DNA of 64,000 nucleotides, taken from the NCBI RefSeq assembly GCF_037081675.1, contig NZ_JAZAQL010000001.1:62001-126000 (forward strand), written 5' to 3'. Origin of the DNA: Halorubellus litoreus. GTDB lineage: Archaea; Halobacteriota; Halobacteria; Halobacteriales; Natrialbaceae. Under the pieces are notes generated by a model that was not told the DNA's origin, did not search any database, and was given only the letters and a program-made list of their open reading frames with translations. Positions 17,312-24,630 of the stretch are shown here, piece by piece; within the stretch, counting starts at the first letter, position 1, and every line of letters begins with the position of its first letter. A program made the translations under genes and the position numbers.

Positions 17312-18600
17312 GGGTCGAGCCCCCGGTCGAGGTACGCGAGCGCGAGCGGCCACGCGGACCGGGCGGCGCGAGCGTTCGCGTCGACCGAGCCGCCGCCGGC
17401 GAGCGAGAGCCCGGGCACGATGTCGCCGACGTCCGTGCGCGTCGCGTCGTACGGCACCGGGACGACGTGCCCGGCGCCGTCGGTCGAGTGGTGCTCGTGA
17501 GCGTACGCGTGGTCGTGCGCGTCGAGGCGCGCGTCGAGCTCGTCGCAGAACCGGCTGGACGGCCAGAGCGCGTCGTCGGTCCCGGAGACGAGGAGGACGG
17601 GGCCGGCGACGCGCTCGACGGGGATGCGGGCGTCCGCGACGACGTCGTCGTCGGCCTGCTCGATGCTGCGTTCGTAGATCGGGCGGAGTTCGAGTTCGTC
17701 GCGCTTCACGAACCGCCCGAGTGCACCGGGCACGAACCGCTTCCCGAACGAGTACGGGACGAAGGGAACGTCGACGCCGCCGCGCGTCCACGGCGTGCCG
17801 ACGCTCCCCCAGCCGTCCGGGATGCCCTGGAAGACGACGCTGCTCGGCGCGTACGCGACCACCGCGCCGATCTCTGCGTTCTGCGCGGCGAGCAGGAGGC
17901 CGGCGTTCGCGCCGCGAGACCAGCCGACGACGCCGAACGGGGCGGCGCGGACGCTCGACCGGTTCGAGAGCCAGTCGAGCGCACGCTCGAAGTACTCGAT
18001 GCGGATGCCGTCGAGCGCGTCCGGCCGCCCGTCGACCTCGGGGCCGAAGTACGAGAGCGCCAGCACCGCGTACCCCTCGCTCGCCAGCAGCGGCCCGACC
18101 TTCCACGGCGGGTCGCCGCCGCCACCGGCGAGCACGAGCACGCCCGGGTGCGGGCCGTCGCCCGCGGGTTCGAGGAACCGCCCGACGACGCCGCGGTCGT
18201 CGACGACCGACGCCGTGACGCCCTCGGGCGCGAGCACGCGCTCGACGGTCGTCTCCGCGACCGGTTCGCCGTCGACGCGCGCGGTCACGTCCACGACGAG
18301 CGACGTGACGGCTTCGTCGGGCGCTGCGAGGTCGCGCTCGGTCGTCATCGACAGCGTCCGGAACAACCCCATCGCGTCCGCGCCGTCGTACGCGTCGTCG
18401 ACCGGCGCGTGCTCGGCGAGGTCGACGACGCCGTCGCCGTCCGCCTCGAACGTCGCCGACGACTCGAGGACGCCCGACCGGTCCGGCATCCGCGCCGAGA
18501 GTTCGACGCGCGCACCGGGGTCGACGCCCGAGAGCCGGAGTTCGACGCGCTCCGTGAACGCAGGACGGCGAGGCGTCACGTCGAACGAGGCGTCGGTCAT
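17308..18600 (-). CDS. BAAT-type alpha/beta hydrolase (acyl-CoA thioester hydrolase family) in the TOMM operon
   Basis: The 430-residue protein has the two-domain plan of acyl-CoA thioesterase/BAAT proteins. The N-terminal beta domain (about 1-130) includes ELRLSGVDPGARVELSARM. The C-terminal alpha/beta hydrolase has its nucleophile serine in GWSRGANAG, an oxyanion stretch VLVLAGGGGDPPW, an acid in SGTDDALWP and a histidine in GAGHVVP. It has no signal peptide, so it acts in the cytoplasm. Its stop overlaps the permease start, so it is co-transcribed with the exporter. In this setting it could cleave, release or acyl-modify the peptide; none of these is shown by sequence alone. Confidence 0.85.
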   Translation of the reverse strand: MTDASFDVTPRRPAFTERVELRLSGVDPGARVELSARMPDRSGVLESSATFEADGDGVVDLAEHAPVDDAYDGADAMGLFRTLSMTTERDLAAPDEAVTSLVVDVTARVDGEPVAETTVERVLAPEGVTASVVDDRGVVGRFLEPAGDGPHPGVLVLAGGGGDPPWKVGPLLASEGYAVLALSYFGPEVDGRPDALDGIRIEYFERALDWLSNRSSVRAAPFGVVGWSRGANAGLLLAAQNAEIGAVVAYAPSSVVFQGIPDGWGSVGTPWTRGGVDVPFVPYSFGKRFVPGALGRFVKRDELELRPIYERSIEQADDDVVADARIPVERVAGPVLLVSGTDDALWPSSRFCDELDARLDAHDHAYAHEHHSTDGAGHVVPVPYDATRTDVGDIVPGLSLAGGGSVDANARAARSAWPLALAYLDRGLDP

Positions 18601-18749
18601 GTCGACGCCACCCCCGTCGCGTCGCGGTCCGTCAGCGTGATGTGCGTCCGCGGTGACCGCTCGGGCACGATGCACGACGGCCGCGAGATAGCGCGACGAG
18701 TGACGCCACGGGACCGCGACCCGAGCCGCCGACCGCGGAGGCGGGTCGC

Positions 18750-19364
18750 GTGACGGTCGCGTGGGCCGCCGTCGCGCTCGCGTACGTCCTCGTCGTGCCG
18801 GTCGCGTTCGCGGGCGTCGTCGTGCTCGGCCCGCGCGTCGGGTACGCGTACCGGCGCGAGCACGACCGCTGGGTGTACGCCGCGCTGTCGATAGCGTTCG
18901 CGAGCGCGCTCGTCCTCGGCGGACCGGTCGCGCCGACGCTCCGGTTCGAGCCCGCGTTCGCGCTCGCACTCCCCGCCGGCGTCGCGCTCTACTTGCTCGA
19001 CACCGCCGTCGTCGAACGCGTCACGGGCGCGGCCGTCGAACGCGGAACGAGCGAATTCGCGTACGCCGCACCGATGCTGCTCGCGGTCGTCCCCGAGGAA
19101 CTCGTCTTCCGGACGGCGCTCGCCCCGCTCGCGAGCGCGTACGGCGACGTCGCGTTCGTCGCCGCCTCCGCCGTCGGGTTCGGGCTCGCGCACGTCGCTC
19201 GCGGCCGCCGAGAGGTCGCCCTGAAGACCTGGGATGGCGTGGCGTACGCCGTCGCGTACGTCGCGACCGGGACCGTCGTCGTGCCGGTGCTCGCTCATCT
19301 CGGGTACAACCTCGCTGCGTTGTGGACCATTGCGTTCACGGGAATGGATGCGGTCGGTCGGTGA
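18750..19364 (+). CDS. CPBP family intramembrane metalloprotease (SagE-like)
   Basis: The 204-residue membrane protein has about six hydrophobic segments and all three CPBP (Abi) active-site motifs: EExxxR as EELVFR (E116, E117, R121), FxxxH as FGLAH (H148) and HxxxN as HLGYN (H183, N187). CPBP proteases remove CAAX-like or leader peptides in the membrane, and SagE of the streptolysin S cluster belongs here, with roles in leader removal or immunity. The gene is convergent with the YcaO gene and overlaps its 3' end by 29 bases, and it is divergent from the hydrolase-exporter operon with only 149 bases between the starts. It begins at GTG 18750. Confidence 0.85.
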   Translation: MTVAWAAVALAYVLVVPVAFAGVVVLGPRVGYAYRREHDRWVYAALSIAFASALVLGGPVAPTLRFEPAFALALPAGVALYLLDTAVVERVTGAAVERGTSEFAYAAPMLLAVVPEELVFRTALAPLASAYGDVAFVAASAVGFGLAHVARGRREVALKTWDGVAYAVAYVATGTVVVPVLAHLGYNLAALWTIAFTGMDAVGR

Positions 19365-20625
19365 GTTCGTCCCCGTCGAACGCCGGATGGTTCTCGGGGA
19401 GCGCGAACGGGAGCGTCAACGGCACGAGTTCCGGGACGACGACGCGCGTCACGGCGAGCCCGACGTCGCGGACGTCCCGCGTCGTCAGGTCGAACGCGAT
19501 CGGCGTGAACCCCGCGTCGTCGAGTTCGTCGAGCACGAACTCGAGCGCGCGCTCGGTCGACCAGTCCGAGCGGTCCGGGAACCCCTCGGACGGGACGGGC
19601 TCCGGGTCGCGTTCGAACAGCGTCGCGACCTCGTCGAAGTGCTCGGGGAGCGTGTAGTAGAGGACGTTCGCGTCGAAGTTGTCCTCGGGGTCCGCCGGGT
19701 CGAGGTCGTCGACGTCGTACTCGACGGCGAGTTCGGCGGCGTACGGCCATCCCTGCACGCACTCGACGAGCGACGACAGCACGGCGTCGACGGGGTCGAC
19801 GTCAGCGCCGCCGCCGAGCAGGAACTTCGGGCGTTCGTCGCGGTCGTTCACGAGCGCCGCACCGAGCGTCGGCACGTCCAGCGGGGAGTCGTACGCGAAC
19901 GCGTGCGCGGTCGTCGCCCGGTCGACGTGGTCGTCGAGGAAGTCGTCGACGCCCGGGATGGACGCGGGGTCGTACCGCGTCGGCGGCTCCTGGCGCCCCC
20001 ACGACCGCATGAACGCGTCGCGTTCGACGAGTTCGTAGAGCGACCCGAGGAGCGCCGACGGGACGTCCGGGCCCGCGGCGCAGCCGTTCGAGGTGCCGAG
20101 GAGTCGCGTCTCCGTCGCGGCGAGCGACCCGACGTCCGCCCACACGAGGTCCGCGGGCACCGCTACCGGTTCGCCCGTGAGGAGGTTCGTGCCGGTCGTC
20201 CACGGCAGTTCGACGTCGCGCGAGAACTCGGCGAGTCGCTGCTCGTAGACGCCGTCGCCCCAGATGTCGAGGTGCTCGTAGTCGACGACGCGCTCGCTTT
20301 CGGCGACCGCCTCGTACGTCGCCATCTCGAGGTCGTCGAGCGCCGGCGGGAAGCACAGACAGTAGCGTTCGACGGTCTCGCCGAGCGCGCTCATGAACGA
20401 CCCTTCGAGGTCGCGGGCCTTCCCGCCGAGCGAGAGTTCGAGGGGCGCGTCGGCGTCAGCGAGGTACGCGACGTCGGTTGTGTCGGGCGTGCACAGCGTC
20501 GCCCGCGGCTCGTGGCGGGACTGCTGCATGAGGTGCAGCGAGTTCACGATGCCCGTGTGCTCGCCGAGCAGCCGTCCCGCGTTCGCGTCGATGGGCGTGT
20601 CGTGCACGTGGACGTCCACGGTCAC
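19336..20625 (-). CDS. ycaO: YcaO-type azoline-forming cyclodehydratase (SagD-like)
   Basis: This 429-residue ATP-dependent cyclodehydratase turns Cys, Ser or Thr of a precursor peptide into azoline rings. YcaO ATP-binding blocks are visible: SALGETVERY (79-88), GTSNGCAAG (177-185), SLYELVERDAF (195-205) and a Gln-containing LVECVQG. The C terminus ends PHPFP, the PxPxP motif characteristic of azoline-forming YcaOs that act with an E1-like partner. That partner is the adjacent gene, which ends 28 bases upstream. The start at 20625 gives a normal family length. It is the third enzyme gene downstream of a Cys-rich precursor, which matches streptolysin-type clusters. Confidence 0.93.
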   Translation of the reverse strand: MTVDVHVHDTPIDANAGRLLGEHTGIVNSLHLMQQSRHEPRATLCTPDTTDVAYLADADAPLELSLGGKARDLEGSFMSALGETVERYCLCFPPALDDLEMATYEAVAESERVVDYEHLDIWGDGVYEQRLAEFSRDVELPWTTGTNLLTGEPVAVPADLVWADVGSLAATETRLLGTSNGCAAGPDVPSALLGSLYELVERDAFMRSWGRQEPPTRYDPASIPGVDDFLDDHVDRATTAHAFAYDSPLDVPTLGAALVNDRDERPKFLLGGGADVDPVDAVLSSLVECVQGWPYAAELAVEYDVDDLDPADPEDNFDANVLYYTLPEHFDEVATLFERDPEPVPSEGFPDRSDWSTERALEFVLDELDDAGFTPIAFDLTTRDVRDVGLAVTRVVVPELVPLTLPFALPENHPAFDGDELTDRPHPFP

Positions 20626-20653
20626 GCACCTCCCCGAGCGGTCTCAAGCACGG

Positions 20654-21838
20654 TCAGTCACCTCCCCGAGCGGTCTCTGTCGACCCCCGGATGCGGTCGG
20701 CGTGCACGACGTCGTCGAGCGAGACGAACGGCGAGTGGCCGTCGTCCGGGTCGACGCCGCAGGTCGGGCAGCGCGGGAGGCGCAGGACGTCCTCGGTGGT
20801 GGTCGCGCAGTCGAGCGCGTTCACGGTGACGACCGCACCCGCGGTGAATCCGACGCCGAACGCGAGCAGGTGCACGAGGTCGAGCGAGAGGTAGCCGGCG
20901 ACCGCGCGTTCGAGCATCGGGAGCGAGCGCGCCGCGAGGTGGTCGTCGACCTCGACCGCGTCCCGGTACCCGAGGTAGCCCTCGCGGTTCGCGACGTTCG
21001 CGAGCGTTCGCCGCTCGAAGCACTCGTAGCACGCGGTCTCCCCGGGGAAGACGGCGGGCCCGACGACGCCGTCGAACCCGAGCGCCTGCCCGAGCACCCA
21101 CGGCGTCCCCGCCTCGTGCGTCGCCTCGTTCAGGTCCGCGAGCAGCGTCGGTCGCGGGCGCGTCCCCGCGTAGACGACGAAGTCCGCGGCCGCGACGACC
21201 TCGTGGAGCGCATCGCGCTCGAACACCTCGAACCGGTCGTCGTCGCGGACGTACGCGAACGCGTCCCCGCCAGCGACGCCGTCGACCTCGACTCGCGCGG
21301 CGTCGCCGCCCGCCGTCGACGCGTCCTCGCCGACCGTTGCTCCGCCGCCCGCGGTCGCGTCGTCGAGCGAGACGACGCCGACGTCGCCGACGCCGAGCGC
21401 GAGCACGTCCTCCGCGACGTGACGCACCATCCTGGCGTCGCCGACGAGCGCGACCGTCTTCGACGCGACGCGGTCCGCGTCCGCCGCCCGGAACCGATGC
21501 CGCATCGCGAGATGGTGATGGAGTGGGTCCGCGTCGTCGCTCGCGTCGTACACGACGTCGTTCTCGGCGAGCGCCGCGAGCGCGTCCAGGACCTCCTCGC
21601 GTTCCGCGCCCTCGAACCCCTCGAGGACGTCCTCGACGTGCGTCTCGCCGTCGATCCGGTCCACGAGCGCGGTGATGCCGTCGTCCTCGTCCGCGTCCCG
21701 GAGCGTGAGGATGGGGCCGCTCCACGGGCCAGCGCGAACGTGGAGGGTGTTCTCGTCGACCTGTGCTGGGACGACCGTCGGGTTGAACGCGGGATACGTC
21801 ACGTCCAGCGCGTCGTGCGTTGCTGATTCGTCTGTCAT
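20654..21838 (-). CDS. sagC: E1-like TOMM leader-binding protein (SagC-like cyclodehydratase partner)
   Basis: The 394-residue protein starts with a wing-helix-like region (about 15-100, YPAFNPTVVPAQV to ALAENDVVYDA) that fits a RiPP recognition element, followed by an E1/ThiF-like fold (KTVALVGDARMVRHVAEDVLALGVGDVGVVSLDD). Four cysteines, C270 and C273 in CYEC and C357 and C360 in CPTC, form the usual zinc tetrathiolate. Such proteins bind the leader peptide and deliver the core to YcaO. Its start overlaps the stop of the SagB gene by four bases (ATGA). The glycine-rich nucleotide loop is degenerate, as expected because TOMM E1-like partners leave ATP use to YcaO. Confidence 0.88.
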   Translation of the reverse strand: MTDESATHDALDVTYPAFNPTVVPAQVDENTLHVRAGPWSGPILTLRDADEDDGITALVDRIDGETHVEDVLEGFEGAEREEVLDALAALAENDVVYDASDDADPLHHHLAMRHRFRAADADRVASKTVALVGDARMVRHVAEDVLALGVGDVGVVSLDDATAGGGATVGEDASTAGGDAARVEVDGVAGGDAFAYVRDDDRFEVFERDALHEVVAAADFVVYAGTRPRPTLLADLNEATHEAGTPWVLGQALGFDGVVGPAVFPGETACYECFERRTLANVANREGYLGYRDAVEVDDHLAARSLPMLERAVAGYLSLDLVHLLAFGVGFTAGAVVTVNALDCATTTEDVLRLPRCPTCGVDPDDGHSPFVSLDDVVHADRIRGSTETARGGD

Positions 21839-22761
21839 GGATCGCCTCCGTGGTCGAGCTGCCCGACCGAGATACTGTAGACTGCGGCCTCGTTCACGCC
21901 GTCGACGCCGAGGAGGTCGTTCGCTTCGTCGTCGTAGAACGCCGCGAGCGGCACCGACGCCAGCCCGACCGCGTTCGCCGCGAGCTGGAGGTTCTGCGCG
22001 AGATGCCCGGACTCCTGGAGGACGAACCGGTACCCGCGCGGCCCGTACTTCGCCATCGCCCGCCAGAACGCGCCCGTGAGGAACACCGACACCGCGGCGT
22101 CCGTCGGGTCGTGGACGTCACGTGGAATCGAGATGACGTCGTCCACTCGGTCGACCACGTCCGGGTCGCGGTCGAGCACGCGGACCGCGTGCTCCTCGGG
22201 GACGTAGTAGTACAGGCCCCGCGGGAGGTCAGCGCCCTCGTTGACGACCGCGACGTACGCCTCGACCGGGTAGAGTCCACCCGCCGACGCGTACGCGCGG
22301 AACGGCTTCTCGACGTCATCGTGCCCGTCGCCCGTCTCCCCGACGACGTCCTTCCCGGTGACGCCGCACGCGTGCTGGAGGAGCGTCGACAGGTCCTGGA
22401 GCGAGATACCTTCGCCCGACATCGCTCGACGGCTTCGACGCGTCACCACGACCGTGTCGAACCGGTCGTCCAGGCCGTCCGTCGGCGGGAGGTCGACGAG
22501 GTCCGCGTCGGCGTGGTCGGGCTGGAGGCGCGCTTGCGCGTACCCGAGCGACGGGTCGCCCGTGAACGTCCCCGCCGCAGGACCCAGCTGGAACTCGGAT
22601 TGACGCGTCAGTTTCGTGTTCTCGTGGAACCGCTCCGCGACGTTCCCGGACTCGAACGCCCGCCCAGTGTACTCGTTGAAGTACGATTCGCGCGGTCGCG
22701 CGACCGTCGGGTCGAAGCGCTGACTCCGGAGTTGACGGAGTCGATTCAGGTCGACGTTCAT
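21835..22761 (-). CDS. sagB: SagB/ThcOx-type FMN-dependent azoline dehydrogenase
   Basis: The 308-residue nitroreductase-fold protein has SRRAMSGEGISLQDLSTLLQ, RAYASAGGLYPVEAYVAV and the C-terminal LQLAANAVGLASVPLAAF block typical of SagB and ThcOx enzymes. These use FMN to oxidise azolines to thiazoles and oxazoles. Together with the YcaO and E1-like genes it forms the B-C-D core of a TOMM cluster. The gene overlaps sagC by four bases. Its ATG at 22761 overlaps the stop of an upstream mini-ORF, so translation may be coupled. The Cys-rich precursor gene ends 328 bases upstream on the same strand. Confidence 0.92.
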   Translation of the reverse strand: MNVDLNRLRQLRSQRFDPTVARPRESYFNEYTGRAFESGNVAERFHENTKLTRQSEFQLGPAAGTFTGDPSLGYAQARLQPDHADADLVDLPPTDGLDDRFDTVVVTRRSRRAMSGEGISLQDLSTLLQHACGVTGKDVVGETGDGHDDVEKPFRAYASAGGLYPVEAYVAVVNEGADLPRGLYYYVPEEHAVRVLDRDPDVVDRVDDVISIPRDVHDPTDAAVSVFLTGAFWRAMAKYGPRGYRFVLQESGHLAQNLQLAANAVGLASVPLAAFYDDEANDLLGVDGVNEAAVYSISVGQLDHGGDP

Positions 22762-22776
22762 CGCGCTCGCCCTCCG

Positions 22777-22872
22777 TCAGTCATCGCACCGGTCCTCCGT
22801 CGGTCGGCGCGTCGCGTTCGTGAATCGTGGCACTGGGTGTCCGTCGGTCGTCACTCCGAGTTCGGTGGTCAT
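22777..22872 (-). CDS. Possible 31-residue peptide in a chain of overlapping mini-ORFs
   Basis: A 31-codon frame (MTTELGVTTDG start) begins at ATG 22872, overlapping by four bases the stop of an 8-codon frame (22869-22895). It ends inside another 8-codon frame (22758-22784) whose stop in turn overlaps the sagB ATG. The peptide has no Cys-rich core. It may be a coupled leader, a decayed gene or chance. Confidence 0.25.
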   Translation of the reverse strand: MTTELGVTTDGHPVPRFTNATRRPTEDRCDD

Positions 22873-22916
22873 GGCGCTGGGTCTCCGTGGGTCATAGCGC
22901 TGGGTCTCCGTGGGTC
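22825..22916. repeat. Three 25-base direct repeats between precursor and sagB
   Basis: Near-identical 25-base units (plus-strand consensus TCRTRGCRCTGGGTSTCCGT then SGGTC) start at 22825, 22869 and 22892; the last two overlap with a 23-base period. On the coding strand each carries ACCCACGGAGACCCAGCGC or a close variant. The rest of the 328-base gap, 22917-23089, shows nothing recognisable. Confidence 0.65.
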
Positions 22917-23089
22917 GTGGCGTCGAGTCGCGATGGTGGGTCCTCGTGGAGGAGGCGTCACGGGAGCGGGGTCGTTCGAGTCGGCGCCGTCGCCCCCGCT
23001 GCGAGAGGACCGGGTGGCGACGGCGGTCGTCGGTCGATGCGTCCGGGAGTGCAGCGCACTGGCGGCCCGCCGGCGCTGCTGGCTCCCCG

Positions 23090-23209
23090 TCAGTTGGCGT
23101 TACAACAGCAGGAGCTGCACGTGCAGCAGCTACAGCTGGAACCGCCGTCGACGGGGACCGTGCGCTCGGTCGTCGAATCGTCGGTGATCTCGAGCTTCAT
23201 GAGATACAT
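23090..23209 (-). CDS. TOMM/RiPP precursor peptide (SagA-like), Cys/Ser/Thr-rich core
   Basis: This 39-codon gene encodes a leader of 23 residues (MYLMKLEITD at the start, PVDGG at its end) and a 16-residue core SSCSCCTCSSCCCNAN. Seven core residues are Cys, five Ser and one Thr, so 13 of 16 could be heterocyclised. This layout is that of a TOMM precursor, with a possible cleavage after Gly-Gly at 22-23. It lies directly upstream of sagB-sagC-ycaO on the same strand. A TATA box centred about 25 bases before ATG 23209 predicts a leaderless transcript from that codon; ATG 23200, three codons in, is the alternative start. It is a separate gene, not a fragment: the frame is bounded by its own promoter and a TGA stop. 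Confidence 0.88.
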   Translation of the reverse strand: MYLMKLEITDDSTTERTVPVDGGSSCSCCTCSSCCCNAN

Positions 23210-23210
23210 C

Positions 23211-23229
23211 TTATCCACTGTTAGGATAA
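23211..23229 (-). promoter_or_regulatory. Putative operator of the precursor gene
   Basis: TTATCC (23211-23216) and GGATAA (23224-23229) form a perfect inverted repeat with a 7-base spacer. It fills the space between the TATA box and the precursor start codon, where a bound protein would block transcription initiation. The binding protein is unknown. Confidence 0.55.
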
Positions 23230-23237
23230 TATTTAAA
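23230..23237 (-). promoter_or_regulatory. TATA box of the precursor peptide gene
   Basis: On the minus strand TTTAAATA lies 21 to 28 bases before ATG 23209. It is one of the clearest archaeal TATA boxes in the window and argues that the short precursor frame is really transcribed. Confidence 0.7.
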
Positions 23238-23505
23238 CATTCTGGCGGTGGAGATTATCGCGGCTCGAACGCCGGTAATCCGCCGCTGTCTGTCGATTCA
23301 GTGGCGAGCGAACGGTCGGGAACGGACACGGAGTTCTTCCTCGCGAACGCAACTGCATGAAGAGCCGTGGGGCGAATACGGACGCTCATTTATGGCGCTG
23401 ACGCAGCGTCGACCGATACCCACAGCCGAGACCCACACCCACAGCACGCGCTCGGCGAGGGACTGCACGATTGCGGCGGCACCGGAGAACGAAGAACTGC
23501 TGGGG
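23238..23505. other. Intergenic region without a recognised gene
   Basis: Open frames here on both strands are rich in Arg, Ser and Thr rather than acidic residues and look like chance frames. Nothing except the promoter at its left edge could be supported. Confidence 0.5.
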
Positions 23506-23727
23506 CTACCCGCCGAACTGTCGCGACCCGTCACCGCCGCCGCCCGCGCGGTGCTCGCCGTGCTTCACGCCGAGGAACAGACACAGCCCACCGAAGACGA
23601 GCACGGACGGTGCCACCATCATCAAGATCGTCGACGCCGCCATCACGCCGGAAGCGAGCAAGCCGCCGACGCCAACGACGACGACGAGCAGGAAGAGACC
23701 GATCGTTGTGCCTTGAGTGAACTCCAT
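23506..23727 (-). CDS. Small two-helix membrane protein
   Basis: The 73-residue protein has two transmembrane helices (about 7-27 and 32-52) joined by a tight turn, and a short polar tail LGVKHGEHRAG ending in a Gly-rich stretch. The form MEFTQGTTIGLFLLVV then MMVAPSVLVFGGLCLFLGVKHGEHR resembles a widespread family of small haloarchaeal membrane proteins without known function. It lies 80 bases downstream of another membrane gene on the same strand and upstream of the TOMM precursor, so an immunity role is possible but not supported by any motif. ATG 23727 is the only sensible start. Confidence 0.7.
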   Translation of the reverse strand: MEFTQGTTIGLFLLVVVVGVGGLLASGVMAASTILMMVAPSVLVFGGLCLFLGVKHGEHRAGGGGDGSRQFGG

Positions 23728-23807
23728 ACCTGTCGATACGAGTGCGACGACGAGAAGATGACGGTCGCGGAACCCCCCGCCGGACCCGTCCCCGGAGTCG
23801 CGACGAC

Positions 23808-24530
23808 CTACGCGGTCGGCCGGGCGGCGTTCGCGAGTGACACCAGAATCCCGACGAGCCATCCGAGCGGGATGGACACCGCGAGCCACATCGCGACGTA
23901 CGCGACCCCGGTGAGGTCGTACTCGGTCCGCAGGTAGTCGTTCACGCCACCGAGCGCGAGGACGTTGTCGAGGAACCACGCCGCGACGCTCTCGCTCCCG
24001 CCGAACACGACGTCGCCGAGCGCCGGCGAGTAGAACGCCGCGACGACCGGCGGCAGGAACAACGCGGTCACCGCCGCCGGATACGCCGCGAGCACCGTCG
24101 TGGCTCGGCCACCGACCTGCGAGAACAGGAACGCCAGCCCCGCGCACGCCGTCGCGACGAGCGCCGCCGCCACCATCGCGATGAACCCACTGAACGTGAA
24201 CCGGAAGTACGACGCCGCCGCGAGCGCACCCCACGCCAGCACCGCGAGGAACAGCGTCCCCAGCAGCCCCAGGCGCGTGGACGTCGAATCCGCGCTCCAC
24301 GCGAGGTACCGGAGGACGACGCCCGCGAGCGCGAGCGGATACCCCACCAGCACGAAGAGCGCGCCGAGCGCGCTCCACGCGCGGTACGCGACCATCCCGC
24401 TCGTCGTCTCCGGCGTCCACTTCCCGAGCACTTGCGACTCCTCGGTCCGCTGCCGCGGGAAGAACAGCGCCATCCACGACTCGTGGAGCCGCCGCACGTC
24501 CACCGCGACCCCCTCGACCAGACCACTCAT
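23808..24530 (-). CDS. Polytopic membrane protein, unknown function
   Basis: The 240-residue protein has a cytoplasmic N terminus (about 1-45, with RRLHESWMALFFPRQRTEESQVLGKW) and five or six transmembrane helices, ending in a helix before LANAARPTA. No family could be named. The N-terminal segment, with its amphipathic HESWMALFFPR, could be a membrane-associated helix. It is followed by the small membrane gene at 23506-23727 in the same direction. It sits next to the TOMM cluster but on the far side of the precursor promoter, so it is not part of that transcript. Confidence 0.72.
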   Translation of the reverse strand: MSGLVEGVAVDVRRLHESWMALFFPRQRTEESQVLGKWTPETTSGMVAYRAWSALGALFVLVGYPLALAGVVLRYLAWSADSTSTRLGLLGTLFLAVLAWGALAAASYFRFTFSGFIAMVAAALVATACAGLAFLFSQVGGRATTVLAAYPAAVTALFLPPVVAAFYSPALGDVVFGGSESVAAWFLDNVLALGGVNDYLRTEYDLTGVAYVAMWLAVSIPLGWLVGILVSLANAARPTA

Positions 24531-24630
24531 ACGCTACCGCACGCCCCCCACCGTTTGAACGCTTACGGCTCTCGCCGCCACGCGAACGGACGCGAACCGC
24601 GGTGTGCGACCGGTCGCGACCACGAGCACG

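Noticed and set aside
22758..22895. A second RiPP precursor between sagA and sagB
   Set aside because: The mini-ORF peptides have at most one Cys and no leader-core layout, so they were kept only as a possible coupling element.
21820..23187. 455-residue plus-strand frame over sagB and the precursor
   Set aside because: It is antisense to sagB and the Cys-rich precursor and has no domain; the minus strand has promoter and family support.
23248..23937. 229-residue plus-strand frame
   Set aside because: It is antisense to the small membrane protein and not acidic; no homology-like pattern.
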